Origin: CAZJWC01 sp964550125
GTDB taxonomy: Bacteria > Bacillota > Clostridia > Christensenellales > Borkfalkiaceae
Assembly: GCA_964550125.1 (NCBI GenBank)
Contig: CAZJWC010000002.1
Location: 160,392 to 224,391 of the forward strand
Direction of reading: 5' to 3'
DNA: 64,000 nt
Part shown: positions 1 through 8,952 of the stretch, piece by piece
Layout: each line of letters opens with the position of its first letter
Position numbering within the stretch: position 1 is the stretch's first letter
Translations under genes and position numbers: made by a program
The notes under the pieces: generated by a model
Seen by the model: the letters and a program-made list of their open reading frames with translations, nothing else
Databases searched by the model: none
What the model was told of the DNA's origin: nothing

Positions 1-757
1 TCATTGAATTGCTTATTGATTTGCTTTCTTCAAGTTCGTTTAAATTTTTAACGGGTGATTCGTCCAAACCTCTCGCATAGGAGAGTAAAGTAGTTGCATT
101 TTTGCCAAGTCGTGCGTGTAAAAGTTCGTCATCGCAATTTGCAAGGTCACCTATTTTTTTTATTCCTATTGAGTGCAAAAACTCTTTTGTTTTTTTGCCA
201 ACAAATAGCAGGTACTCTACTTGTAGAGGGTATACAATATCTTTGTAGTTAGTTTTATCTATAACTGTAATAGCGTCTGGTTTTTTATAGTCTGAACCTA
301 GTTTTGCAAAAACTTTGTTAAAACTCACACCTATTGATACGGTCAGTCCCGTTTCCTCTTTTACCTCTTTTCGTATACGCTCTGCAATCGTTTTTCCATC
401 TCCAAAAATGCCACTATGTGTTACGTCAAGCCAGCACTCGTCAATTCCAAAAGGCTCTATCTCGTCAGTATATCTTTCATAAATTTGCCTAACTTTTGTA
501 GAGTATTTTAAGTATTCATCAATTCTTACATTTAAGATAATTAGGTCGGGACATTTTTCTTTTGCCTCCCAAATAACATCTCCCGTCTTAACCCCAAACT
601 TTTTAGCTTCATCACTTTTGGCAAGGACTATTCCATGCCTTAATTTAGGGTTGCCACAAACGGCAATAGGTTTTCCTGCAAGGTCGGGATTTAATACCCT
701 TTCAACACTTGCATAAAAATTATTTAAATCTGAATGTAAAATAACTCTATCACTCAT
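1..757 (-). CDS. dinB: DNA polymerase IV (Y family), C-terminus cut by window edge
   Basis: Translesion DNA polymerase of the DinB/UmuC family. The minus-strand reading frame starts with ATG at 757 and stays open to base 1, giving the first 252 residues. It begins with the palm motif HSDLNNFYASVER, whose acidic and aromatic residues match the metal-binding and steric-gate region of the family, and carries GIDECWLD at the second catalytic site, where many family members have SIDE; the Asp-Glu pair is kept. GVSFNKVFAKLGSDYKKP is the usual palm/fingers segment. Only two bases separate its start from the stop of the upstream U32 gene, so it is the last known gene of the rnj-trmR-trhP transcription unit. 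The little-finger domain lies outside the window. Confidence 0.93.
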   Translation of the reverse strand, partial: MSDRVILHSDLNNFYASVERVLNPDLAGKPIAVCGNPKLRHGIVLAKSDEAKKFGVKTGDVIWEAKEKCPDLIILNVRIDEYLKYSTKVRQIYERYTDEIEPFGIDECWLDVTHSGIFGDGKTIAERIRKEVKEETGLTVSIGVSFNKVFAKLGSDYKKPDAITVIDKTNYKDIVYPLQVEYLLFVGKKTKEFLHSIGIKKIGDLANCDDELLHARLGKNATTLLSYARGLDESPVKNLNELEESKSISNSM

Positions 758-759
758 AA

Positions 760-1971
760 TTATTCTCTACGAAGCAAATCTCCCTCTTTTAAAGGGTAAT
801 CACACTTTATTTTATAAATTGCTTGTACAAGTTTTGCGTCATCACAAGGCTTGTCCTTTTCGTCAAACATTTCGTCTATGATAAATGACTTTTTAAAATT
901 ATCATCAGGACTTAAAATTTGAAGTTTATCTCCCTTTCTAAACCTGTTTCTCATTTGCACGAAGATATAGCCATTTTCACTTTTAATAACGTTTGCAATA
1001 TATTCGCACGCACCTTTAACCTGGGTGTTGTCATAACTTAATGTATCATCATTTTCGCCAAACATATAAGCTGTTGTATAATCTCTATGTGCTGCGTTTT
1101 TAAGTTCAGTCTCAATTTCTTTTGAAAGAGGTTTTCCCTCATAGTACTCGTCAATAGCACGCCTATATGCGTTTACTACCGTTGCTAGATAGTATTCGCT
1201 TTTCATCCTACCTTCAATTTTAAAGGAAACTACACCACTGTTTGCAAGTTCAAGTAGGTGTGCTGACATATTCAAGTCCTTGCTGTTTAAAATGTAAGTC
1301 CCTCTCTCGTCCTCCTCAATGGGATAATACTCACTGCCGTATTTTTCGTGTTCTTTTTTGCGAAGTTCATATTCCCACCTACACGCCTGAACGCACTCAC
1401 CCCTATTAGAGTTTCTTCCTGTAAAGTAATTTGAAAGTAAACATCTTCCACTATAAGATATGCACATTGCTCCGTGAACAAAAGCCTCAAGTTCAATATT
1501 AGGACAAAATTCGTGTATTTCCTCAATTTCTTTCAAGGATAATTCTCTGGCAAGCACTACCCTTGTAGCACCTTGCTCTCCCCAAAACTTAACGGCATAT
1601 TTATTAGTTGTGTTTGCCTGTGTTGAGATGTGAATATTCAAATTTGGTGCAACCTCTCTAATTGCAAAAAATACACCGGGGTCAGAAACAAGTACAGCGT
1701 CAACCCCTATTTTTTCAAGTTTCATTGCGTACTGTTTAAGTTCGGCAAAATCATCATTCTTTGCGTAAATGTTTAGCGTAACATATATCTTTTTGTTTAT
1801 TGAGTGGGCAAGTTTAAGTCCTTCCTCTAGTTCCTCTAATGAAAAATTATCAGCATAAGAGCGTAATGAAAAGTTTTTTCCACCAAGATAAACGGCATCA
1901 GCACCAAAGTATAATGCAGTTTTTAGTTTTGAAAGATTGCCAGCAGGGGCTAAAAGTTCTACTTTATTCAT
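760..1971 (-). CDS. trhP: U32 family protein, probable tRNA U34 hydroxylation protein (TrhP/YrrO type)
   Basis: A 403-residue protein of the peptidase U32 family. It opens with ELLAPAGNLSKLKTAL and carries the family signature EAFVHGAMCISYSGRCLLS followed by NRGECVQACRWEY; these cysteines are those proposed to hold an iron-sulfur cluster. In Bacillus and Escherichia coli, members of this size and pattern act in prephenate-dependent hydroxylation of uridine 34 in tRNA, and the old label 'collagenase-like peptidase' is probably misleading. The next gene upstream is a TrmR-like methyltransferase, the enzyme that methylates this hydroxyuridine, which strongly supports the tRNA role. It sits 11 bases after trmR and 2 bases before dinB. 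Confidence 0.9.
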   Translation of the reverse strand: MNKVELLAPAGNLSKLKTALYFGADAVYLGGKNFSLRSYADNFSLEELEEGLKLAHSINKKIYVTLNIYAKNDDFAELKQYAMKLEKIGVDAVLVSDPGVFFAIREVAPNLNIHISTQANTTNKYAVKFWGEQGATRVVLARELSLKEIEEIHEFCPNIELEAFVHGAMCISYSGRCLLSNYFTGRNSNRGECVQACRWEYELRKKEHEKYGSEYYPIEEDERGTYILNSKDLNMSAHLLELANSGVVSFKIEGRMKSEYYLATVVNAYRRAIDEYYEGKPLSKEIETELKNAAHRDYTTAYMFGENDDTLSYDNTQVKGACEYIANVIKSENGYIFVQMRNRFRKGDKLQILSPDDNFKKSFIIDEMFDEKDKPCDDAKLVQAIYKIKCDYPLKEGDLLRRE

Positions 1972-1982
1972 AATATTCCTTT

Positions 1983-2600
1983 TTAAAGTTTTATTGAAAG
2001 TGCCACGCCTTCTCCTACGTTTAGCACGCTTGTAATAAGTTCATCATCATCGCAAACTGCGTCAATATATCTTCTTATTTTCTCAACGAAGGCCTTTCTT
2101 TTGGGGGGAGTTTCAACCTCTCCACTTACATATCCGTATAAAAGCACATCGTCTGCGAAAAGCACCCCTCCCTTAACCAAAAGTTTTTTTAAGGTTGGCA
2201 AATATTTAATATATTGTGCTTTAGGTCCGTCTAAAAATATAAAGTCATATTTGTTTTCAAGGGAAGTAATAATTTCACCTGCATCTCCAAGAAGTTGAGT
2301 TACTCTGTCAGTAAGTTCAAACTTTTCAAAGTTAATTTTTGCCCTTTCAAATTCACTCTCGTTCAATTCTATGGTTGTTAAAGATGAGTTCGGTGCTTGC
2401 ATTAGCATAGCAATACCTGATAAGCCCTCTGCAGTACCTATTTCAAGTATGTTAGTAGGTTGTTTCATTTCAAGCATTAAGGCTAAAAAGTTTAAAGTTT
2501 CTCCGTCAGTTACGGGTATTCCTCTTGAAAGTGCCTCATCACGCATCTCTAATATTTTTTTGTCAACTTTTTGTTTAACTAAATTTTTTGTAAATTCCAT
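1983..2600 (-). CDS. trmR: O-methyltransferase, probable tRNA 5-hydroxyuridine methyltransferase TrmR
   Basis: A 205-residue class I SAM-dependent O-methyltransferase of the family-3 (catechol-O-methyltransferase-like) type. The SAM motif ILEIGTAEGLSGIAM lies near residue 50. LDGPKAQY and the FADDVLLYG segment supply the acidic metal ligands expected of this family. In Bacillus subtilis the homolog YrrM (TrmR) makes 5-methoxyuridine at tRNA position 34 and is encoded beside the U32 proteins, exactly as here. The gene starts five bases after the rnj stop. The specific tRNA function rests on this neighbourhood as well as on sequence; a different small O-methyltransferase role is possible. Confidence 0.85.
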   Translation of the reverse strand: MEFTKNLVKQKVDKKILEMRDEALSRGIPVTDGETLNFLALMLEMKQPTNILEIGTAEGLSGIAMLMQAPNSSLTTIELNESEFERAKINFEKFELTDRVTQLLGDAGEIITSLENKYDFIFLDGPKAQYIKYLPTLKKLLVKGGVLFADDVLLYGYVSGEVETPPKRKAFVEKIRRYIDAVCDDDELITSVLNVGEGVALSIKL

Positions 2601-2605
2601 TTTTT

Positions 2606-4468
2606 TTAAGTATCTAAAACGATAGGCACAATCATAGGTGCTTGTCTTGTCTTTTTGTATAGGTAATTTTTAAGTTGTTTTCTAATTCGTCTTGAAAGGT
2701 CGTTTATATCGTCAGGACTGTTATACATCTTTGCTTGTACTTCCCTTTCAATTATACCTTTCATATCGGCAATATAGTTTTTCTCCTCGTTCCAAACTAT
2801 GCCTTTAGTTACTATTTCAATATCGCCCAGGATTGAACTGCTGTCAAGTGAAACCCCAACTACACATACACATACACCGTCTTCGGCAAGTTGTTTTCTA
2901 TCTCTTAATACTACGCTGTCCTCTCCGTCTTCAATGTTACTTCCGTCTACAAGTTTTGAACCTGCCTCAATGTTCTCAACTCTTTTTAAACTTTTTGAGG
3001 TAAGTTCAAAAGTGTTTCCTATTTCAGCAATAAGAGTGTTACTCTCCCTCATACCTAAAGAGTGTGCAAGTTCGCAATGTCTTTTTAAATGTCTGTATTC
3101 GCCGTGAATAGGTACAAAATATTTAGGCTTTAAAAGACTGTGTAAAATTTTAAGTTCCTCTCCACAAGCGTGTCCTGATACGTGAATTTTTTCCAATGAT
3201 TCATAAACAACTTTTGCACCCTTTCGGTATAAATTATTGATAACTCTGTAAATCATTTTTTCATTACCTGGGATAGGATTTGCTGAAATTATTACAGTAT
3301 CGTTATCTCCTATAACTACTTTGTTAAAATCACCTGAAGCCATCCTTGTGAGTGCACTCATCGCTTCTCCTTGACTTCCGGTAGATATTATTACTAATTC
3401 CTTGTCAAAATAGTTTTTAATTTTGTCTATGTCAATCAAAGTGTCCTCAGGTATAGTTATCTCACCTATTTTTTGCGATGCTTCTACAACATTGAGCATA
3501 CTTCTACCTGAAAGAGCAACCTTTCTTTTATGTGCCTTTGCAATATCAAAAATTTGTTGTATTCTGTGTACATTTGATGCAAAAGTTGCAACAATTATTC
3601 TTCGGTCAGTATTCTCGTTGAATAAATGTTCAAAAGTTGTTCTAACAACCGTTTCACTCATTGTATAGCCTTGTCTTTCAACATTGGTTGATTCTGCCAT
3701 AAGTAGTAAAACACCTTCATTGCCTAGTTGGGCAAGTCTAGTAAGGTCAATAGGGTCGCCCTCAACTGGCGTCATATCAATCTTAAAGTCCCCACTGTGA
3801 TAAATCAAGCCTTGAGGGGTTCTAATGGCTAATCCTAACGAACCAGGGATAGAGTGGTTTACATTTACAAGTTCAACATCAAAAGTACCAAGTTTTAGCC
3901 TTTCTCCAGGCTTAACCGTTTTCATCTTAGCGTTGTTAATTCTGTTTTCACGCAATTTGTTATCAACTAGAGCTAAAGTTAGTTTTGTTCCGTATAAGGT
4001 AGGCATACCTAAATCTTTAATAATGTAAGGTATACCACCTATGTGGTCCTCATGTCCGTGTGTTAAAATGACACCTTTAATTTTCTTTTTATTTTTCATA
4101 AGAAAACTTGCGTCTGGAATAACAAGGTCAATGCCGTGCATTTGTTCGTCTGGGAATATTAAGCCAACATCAACAATAATTATCTCATTGTTGCACTCAA
4201 AAGCAGTCATATTTTTCCCAATTTCACCTACGCCACCTAAAAAGTAAATTCTAACGGGTGATTGCTTTTTATTATTTTTAGCGTTAACTTTTCCTTTTTT
4301 GCTGTTTGTTTTCTGCTCTGTCTTTTTGACTGTTGTTTTTGTTTCTTCATTTAAAACAGGTTGTTTTTTCTTTTGTGGATTATTCTTTTTTTTGGGGGTT
4401 GAAGCAGGTCTAAAAGTTCGTTTTGCAACCAACTTTTTTTCTCCATTTTCAGTTAAATTTTCTTGCAT
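2606..4468 (-). CDS. rnj: Ribonuclease J
   Basis: A 620-residue metallo-beta-lactamase/beta-CASP ribonuclease that combines endonuclease and 5'-3' exonuclease activity in RNA decay and rRNA maturation. The zinc-binding HGHEDH lies at residues 137-142, followed by later family motifs NVNHSIPGSLG, HSGDFK and HVSGHA. The first 70 or so residues are an extra basic low-complexity tail rich in Lys, Asn and Gln, ahead of the catalytic core that starts at PVRIYFLGG. The tail is longer than in Bacillus RNase J1 and could bind RNA or partners. The start is supported by TATGGAG just upstream. It is the first gene of the unit leading into trmR, trhP and dinB. Confidence 0.95.
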   Translation of the reverse strand: MQENLTENGEKKLVAKRTFRPASTPKKKNNPQKKKQPVLNEETKTTVKKTEQKTNSKKGKVNAKNNKKQSPVRIYFLGGVGEIGKNMTAFECNNEIIIVDVGLIFPDEQMHGIDLVIPDASFLMKNKKKIKGVILTHGHEDHIGGIPYIIKDLGMPTLYGTKLTLALVDNKLRENRINNAKMKTVKPGERLKLGTFDVELVNVNHSIPGSLGLAIRTPQGLIYHSGDFKIDMTPVEGDPIDLTRLAQLGNEGVLLLMAESTNVERQGYTMSETVVRTTFEHLFNENTDRRIIVATFASNVHRIQQIFDIAKAHKRKVALSGRSMLNVVEASQKIGEITIPEDTLIDIDKIKNYFDKELVIISTGSQGEAMSALTRMASGDFNKVVIGDNDTVIISANPIPGNEKMIYRVINNLYRKGAKVVYESLEKIHVSGHACGEELKILHSLLKPKYFVPIHGEYRHLKRHCELAHSLGMRESNTLIAEIGNTFELTSKSLKRVENIEAGSKLVDGSNIEDGEDSVVLRDRKQLAEDGVCVCVVGVSLDSSSILGDIEIVTKGIVWNEEKNYIADMKGIIEREVQAKMYNSPDDINDLSRRIRKQLKNYLYKKTRQAPMIVPIVLDT

Positions 4469-4485
4469 ATATTCTCCATAAAATT

Positions 4486-4514
4486 TATTTATAAACGAGA
4501 TTAAGGGCTGTCAA
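4486..4514 (-). promoter_or_regulatory. Possible promoter of the rnj operon
   Basis: On the minus strand TTGACA (4514-4509) is followed 17 bases later by TAAATA, or 15 bases later by TATAAA, just upstream of rnj. The -35 box lies inside the hairpin that ends the preceding gene, so one element may serve both purposes. The -10 is weak. Confidence 0.35.
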
Positions 4515-4524
4515 AACAGCCCTT
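4503..4524 (-). terminator. Hairpin, probable terminator of the 584-residue coiled-coil gene
   Basis: AAGGGCTG and CAGCCCTT form a perfect 8-bp stem with a 6-base loop, 28 bases after the end of the upstream minus-strand gene. The run of T after it is poor, so termination may be partial. Confidence 0.55.
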
Positions 4525-4551
4525 ATCCTATAATTCTTCATTAGTTTTATT

Positions 4552-6306
4552 CTAGTTATCTTTAGTGATGTCAACATCTTTAATATCTGTACCTTGAGTA
4601 ATCGTCTTTAAAATCTTATTGATGTCAAGGTTCTTTTCTGCTTCGTCAGTAACATCAGCAGCAATATCAAAGTTAAATAGTAAAGACATTCTAAAACTTG
4701 TCAACTTAACTTTAAGTTGCATAAGTTGGTTTGCCCTTGCTTCGTCTAGGTTTTTAATACTACCTACACTACGCTTAATTTGTGCAATTTGGTTGATAAT
4801 TGCCTTATCAGCCTCTTGCGTGCTTACATCAGTAAATATCTTCTTCTTTAATTGATACAAACGGTGTGAAATTTCGTTATCGTAGTGTACGGGTGCTTTT
4901 TCATACTCCAAGCAAAGTTTCTTGTAGTATTCCAAATCTTCCGTCTTAACTAAAAGTTCAATAGAGTTACCAAGAACTGCACTTAAAATAACGTTTACTG
5001 CTTCACTGCCTGATACAATTAGGTTGTTCATACGTGATGAAAGTCCGTAAAGTAAAACTTCGCCACGCATATTGTTGCCACATAGAATTTGTTTATGAGC
5101 TTTATCTTTTATATTATCTATTGCAAAGATAACATCTCTTAGTACAGAGTTATCTTTATTTTTCATATAGTTAGCAATATCTTCATCAAGACTGTTAAAG
5201 TCTGATGAGTCGTCTAAACTGAATACATTATCGTATACGCTACTAAATTTGTCCATAACGGAGAAGATTTTTTCCTTTTCTTCTTGTTGTGTGCCTATAC
5301 CACGAGCAAGTAGCTTTTGTGTAACGATTTCAGCAACAAATTCCAAATCCTTTTCGGATACAACTGCTTGGTCAACTTGAACAACTTTTCCGTTGATTTT
5401 TTTAGCAAGTTCGTCTGTATTAACGTCAATTTTAAGACCAGTATTTCCTGATTTACTAACAAGCATTTGAGTTAACTTGTCATAGTTTATTTCAAAATTA
5501 CTCATTTGTGCAATAACAAGTTCACCTATTCTTTGTGCTAATGCGTTGTAGTCAGTCGAAATTTTCTCTTGTATGCTTTTTAAAATATTTTCAAACTTAT
5601 CATTAATCATCTTGCTAGATTCTTTTTGATTGTTTGCAATAATATTTTGAATTTGGTTTTGGAATTTATCCATACCTTTATCCAAAGGCTCATTGATAGT
5701 TTCCTTTAGATTTTTATAAATAGCCATTTGTTTGTTGTTAACGGCTTGAAATTCTTTTTGTACCTCTGCCTTAAATTTTTCAAGTTCTTTTGAAAGGTCG
5801 TTTGCTGATGAGTCAGAGTCATTTTTAAGTTTACTCAAACTACTATTGATTTCCTGGAAAGCCTTAGAGTTTTCGTTTTTCAACTTGTACATATCCCCAG
5901 CAATGCTTGATAAACCCTTTAATATTGCAGCACCATCGCTTGAAGTTGCGTAAACTTGTTGCTGAGAACTTTGTACAGCCTTATCGCCACCTGCACTGTA
6001 ATACTCCTCTCCATCATTAGTTTGTGTAGGAGTATTTTGCTCCCTTGCTTTTTGGGCAGACTTCTCCTCTTGCTTCTTTTTAAGCATTTGTTTTATGTCA
6101 ACACCCATTGCCTTAAGTCTTGCTTCGATACTTTGCTTTTCAGTATCTAAAGCCTTCATTTGTTGAATAACCTTTTGCTTTTGAGCAGGAGTCATTGTAT
6201 CGCCGTTGGGCATTTTGTTACTAGAGTACATTTTTTTCAAAGCAACCATCTTGGCATAAGTTTTCTTATATTCTGTTTTTAACGTTGCGATATCATTATT
6301 GTCCAT
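4552..6306 (-). CDS. Large soluble coiled-coil protein of unknown function
   Basis: A 584-residue protein I do not recognise. It is hydrophilic with no signal peptide or membrane segment. Residues 1-90 are highly charged and helical, residues 90-125 are a Gln/Ser/Thr-rich linker, and residues 125-270 have long heptad-like patterns of Leu, Ile and Phe among Lys, Glu and Asn, as in coiled coils of structural or chromosome-organising proteins. The C-terminal 250 residues look like a compact helical domain. It is a single-gene unit with its own promoter and terminator, divergent from serC. The architecture would suit a scaffold or division-associated protein, but no motif assigns a function. Confidence 0.85.
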   Translation of the reverse strand: MDNNDIATLKTEYKKTYAKMVALKKMYSSNKMPNGDTMTPAQKQKVIQQMKALDTEKQSIEARLKAMGVDIKQMLKKKQEEKSAQKAREQNTPTQTNDGEEYYSAGGDKAVQSSQQQVYATSSDGAAILKGLSSIAGDMYKLKNENSKAFQEINSSLSKLKNDSDSSANDLSKELEKFKAEVQKEFQAVNNKQMAIYKNLKETINEPLDKGMDKFQNQIQNIIANNQKESSKMINDKFENILKSIQEKISTDYNALAQRIGELVIAQMSNFEINYDKLTQMLVSKSGNTGLKIDVNTDELAKKINGKVVQVDQAVVSEKDLEFVAEIVTQKLLARGIGTQQEEKEKIFSVMDKFSSVYDNVFSLDDSSDFNSLDEDIANYMKNKDNSVLRDVIFAIDNIKDKAHKQILCGNNMRGEVLLYGLSSRMNNLIVSGSEAVNVILSAVLGNSIELLVKTEDLEYYKKLCLEYEKAPVHYDNEISHRLYQLKKKIFTDVSTQEADKAIINQIAQIKRSVGSIKNLDEARANQLMQLKVKLTSFRMSLLFNFDIAADVTDEAEKNLDINKILKTITQGTDIKDVDITKDN

Positions 6307-6366
6307 CTCTCTATCCCCTCTTAAACGATATTGTTAATTCATAAAACTATATATACGTCCACATAC

Positions 6367-6395
6367 ATTTTACACTACTTTATTCAAATTGTAAA
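6367..6395 (-). promoter_or_regulatory. Promoter of the coiled-coil protein gene
   Basis: On the minus strand TTTACA (6395-6390), 17 bases, TAAAAT (6372-6367). It lies about 60 bases upstream of the ATG at 6306. Confidence 0.6.
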
Positions 6396-6480
6396 TACTT
6401 AAAAAGAAATTTTACAAAATTTTTAATTTTAATTTAGTTGTAAAACAAATTTTTTTATAGAAAGGTCAATTAAAATCCTA

Positions 6481-6506
6481 TTTTGTCAAATTTTTATATG
6501 ACAAAA
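6481..6506. promoter_or_regulatory. Inverted repeat upstream of serC, possible operator
   Basis: TTTTGTCA (6481-6488) and TGACAAAA (6499-6506) form a perfect 8-bp dyad with a 10-base spacer, 24 bases upstream of the predicted serC -35 box. The 325-base gap between the divergent genes otherwise holds only the two promoters. The dyad could bind a dimeric regulator or be chance in AT-rich DNA. Confidence 0.4.
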
Positions 6507-6529
6507 AAATTTATATGGCAGTCAAATGC

Positions 6530-6558
6530 TTGCAAAATTTTAAAATAAAATATAGAAT
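6530..6558 (+). promoter_or_regulatory. Probable promoter of serC-serA
   Basis: TTGCAA (6530-6535), 17 bases, TAGAAT (6553-6558), which predicts a leader of about 67 bases. A better -10 alone (TATAAT, 6608-6613) lacks a good -35 and would leave almost no leader. Confidence 0.45.
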
Positions 6559-6631
6559 ATGATAGAATAAATTTTATATTGTATTGTTCAAGTTATTTTT
6601 AATACTATATAATGATATACAGGAGTTTTAT

Positions 6632-7705
6632 ATGAGAGTTTATAATTTTTCAGCCGGTCCTTCAATGCTTCCTTTAGATGTTTTGGAAGAAGCACAAAAA
6701 GAACTTTTAGATTTTAATGGCACAGGAATGTCCGTTACTGAAATCAGCCACAGAGATAAGGCATATGAACCTGTCGTAAATGAAGCAGTAGCACTTTTGA
6801 AAGAATTGATGGATATTCCCGATAACTACAAGGTTATATTTGTTCAAGGTGGTGCAAGCCAACAATTTGCAGCAATTCCCTTAAACTTAATGCACAATAA
6901 AAAGGCAGACTACATAATTACAGGAAATTTTGCTAACAAGGCTTATCAAGAAGGACAAATTTTTGGTGATGCTTGTGCAGTTGCATCTTCAAAGGATAAA
7001 ACTTACACATATATCCCTGATGTAGACAAAATTGCTTTTAGAGAAGGAACTGACTACGTTCATATCACTTCAAACAATACGATATTCGGTAGTAGATACT
7101 CAAAATTCCCTACAACAAAAGCACCTTTAGTTGCTGACATCTCATCTGAAATTTTATCTCGTGAAATTGATGTAAATAAGTTTGGTGTTTTATATGCTGG
7201 TGCACAAAAGAATTTAGCCCCTGCAGGTGTTACAATCGTTATTGCAAGAGAAGATTTAATCGAAAATCCTTTAGACATTTGTCCTACAATGCTTAAATGG
7301 AAAACTCAAGTTGATAATAACAGTTTGTATAATACACCTCCTTGCTTCTCAATTTATATGGCACTACTTGTATTGCGTTGGCTTAAAAAGTTTGGTGGCG
7401 TTCCTGCAATAAATAAGCAAAATGAATATAAAGCAGGTCTTTTATATGACTTTATTGATAACTCAAAGTTGTATAAAAACAATGTTGAAAAAGAATTCCG
7501 TTCAATTATGAACGTACCTTTCGTTACAGGAAGTGAAGAACTTGATGCAAAATTCGTTAAAGAGTCAAAAGCTGCTGGTTTAGTTGCTCTTAAAGGACAT
7601 AGACTTGTTGGTGGTATGAGAGCATCTATTTATAATGCAATGCCCGTTGAAGGTGTAAAAGCACTTATCGACTTTATGAAGAAGTTTGAAGTTGAAAACG
7701 CATAG
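6632..7705 (+). CDS. serC: Phosphoserine aminotransferase
   Basis: A PLP enzyme that transaminates 3-phosphohydroxypyruvate with glutamate to give phosphoserine, the second step of serine synthesis. It begins RVYNFSAGPSMLP, the typical SerC start, and carries GAQKNLAPAG, which holds the PLP lysine. ATG 6632 is chosen because AGGAG (6621-6625) sits seven bases upstream and the conserved N-terminus begins there; the frame is open further upstream but that part is AT-rich leader. The protein has 357 residues, the normal length. serA follows after 20 bases, so two consecutive steps of the pathway are co-transcribed. Confidence 0.97.
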   Translation: MRVYNFSAGPSMLPLDVLEEAQKELLDFNGTGMSVTEISHRDKAYEPVVNEAVALLKELMDIPDNYKVIFVQGGASQQFAAIPLNLMHNKKADYIITGNFANKAYQEGQIFGDACAVASSKDKTYTYIPDVDKIAFREGTDYVHITSNNTIFGSRYSKFPTTKAPLVADISSEILSREIDVNKFGVLYAGAQKNLAPAGVTIVIAREDLIENPLDICPTMLKWKTQVDNNSLYNTPPCFSIYMALLVLRWLKKFGGVPAINKQNEYKAGLLYDFIDNSKLYKNNVEKEFRSIMNVPFVTGSEELDAKFVKESKAAGLVALKGHRLVGGMRASIYNAMPVEGVKALIDFMKKFEVENA

Positions 7706-7725
7706 TATAAAGTAGGAGATTAACA

Positions 7726-8868
7726 ATGTTAAAGATAAAAAAACTTAACGCAATCAGTAAGTGTGCTGATAGTGTTTTAAATGGCAAATATGAATTTAGT
7801 GATAATGTTGAAAATGAAGATGCTATTATGCTTCGTAGTTTCAATATGCACGAATATAATTTAAACGATAATTTACTTGCAGTTGCTCGTGCTGGAGCAG
7901 GAACAAATAATATTCCTATCGACAAATGTAGTGAAAAGGGCATCGTAGTTTTCAATACTCCTGGTGCAAATGCAAATGCCGTTAAGGAACTTGTAATTTG
8001 TGAGTTGTTTTTGGGTGGCAGAAAAATCGTTGACTCTGTAAACTGGACTTCAACTTTAAAAGGACAAGATGAAATATCTAAAAAGGTTGAAAAAGGTAAA
8101 TCAAATTTCGTTGGTTGCGAAATTTTGGGAAAAACCTTGGGCGTTGTTGGTCTTGGTGCAATCGGTCGTTTAGTTTGTCAAAGTGCTTATGCTTTGGGTA
8201 TGAAAGTAGTTGGTTACGATCCCTTCTTTAAAGGTACTTTAGATAACGTTACTATTTATACTGACTTAAAGGATTTGCTTGCAAACAGCGATTTTGTTAC
8301 AGTGCACGTTCCTTTAACTGACGATACAAGAAGTATGTTTAATAAGGACTCTTTTGCAACAATGAAAGATGGTGCTGTTTTAATAAACAACTCTCGTGGG
8401 GAACTTGTTAGCACAACTGATGTAATTGATGCAGTAAAATCTGGAAAGTTGAATAGATATATCACAGATTTCCCCAATAACGATTTAATCGGTGTAGAAA
8501 ATATCATTTGTGTACCCCACCTTGGTGCATCAACTCCCGAAGCTGAAGATAACTGTGCTGTTATGGCTGCTCAAGAACTTGATGAGTATATCACAAACGG
8601 CAATATCAAAAATAGTGTTAACTTCCCTGCTTTAAATAGCGAACGCCAAGCAAAGTGTAGAACTACAATCGTTTATAAAAACTTCGTAGGCTATACTGCT
8701 CAAATGTCTGCTTGCTTTACAAGTGAAGGCATTGATATGAAAAATATCGCAGGTGGCGTAAGGGGAGATATCGGTTATACCGTAGTTGATACCGATTCTG
8801 TTTCAACTGCTTTGTTGTCAAAGTTAAAGGAGTTAAACGGTACCTTAAAAGTAAGAGTTTTAGACTAA
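7726..8868 (+). CDS. serA: D-3-phosphoglycerate dehydrogenase, short clostridial type
   Basis: Oxidises 3-phosphoglycerate to phosphohydroxypyruvate with NAD, the first step of serine synthesis. The 380-residue protein has the NAD motif GLGAIGR, the substrate-binding Arg in NNSRGE and the catalytic His in PHLGAST. Where classical enzymes have a DVFxxEP segment with the catalytic Glu, this one reads ITDFPNNDL with no Glu. A comparable TDFPND pattern occurs, as I recall, in a short SerA subfamily of anaerobes, so it is probably a functional variant. The last 70 residues look like a degenerate ACT-type regulatory region. It forms an operon with serC and ends in a strong terminator. Confidence 0.93.
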   Translation: MLKIKKLNAISKCADSVLNGKYEFSDNVENEDAIMLRSFNMHEYNLNDNLLAVARAGAGTNNIPIDKCSEKGIVVFNTPGANANAVKELVICELFLGGRKIVDSVNWTSTLKGQDEISKKVEKGKSNFVGCEILGKTLGVVGLGAIGRLVCQSAYALGMKVVGYDPFFKGTLDNVTIYTDLKDLLANSDFVTVHVPLTDDTRSMFNKDSFATMKDGAVLINNSRGELVSTTDVIDAVKSGKLNRYITDFPNNDLIGVENIICVPHLGASTPEAEDNCAVMAAQELDEYITNGNIKNSVNFPALNSERQAKCRTTIVYKNFVGYTAQMSACFTSEGIDMKNIAGGVRGDIGYTVVDTDSVSTALLSKLKELNGTLKVRVLD

Positions 8869-8903
8869 TCTTGTATATTAAAAAAATAAAATAGACATAA
8901 TAT

Positions 8904-8936
8904 AAGCGAGTGTTTTTACACTCGCTTTAATTTTTT
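8904..8936 (+). terminator. Terminator of serC-serA
   Basis: AAGCGAGTG and CACTCGCTT form a perfect 9-bp stem, followed by TAATTTTTT. Confidence 0.9.
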
Positions 8937-8952
8937 ATATGGAGAGATTGTT

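Noticed and set aside
6584..6631. Upstream start for serC
   Set aside because: The added residues are leader-encoded and do not match SerC; AGGAG before 6632 decides the start.
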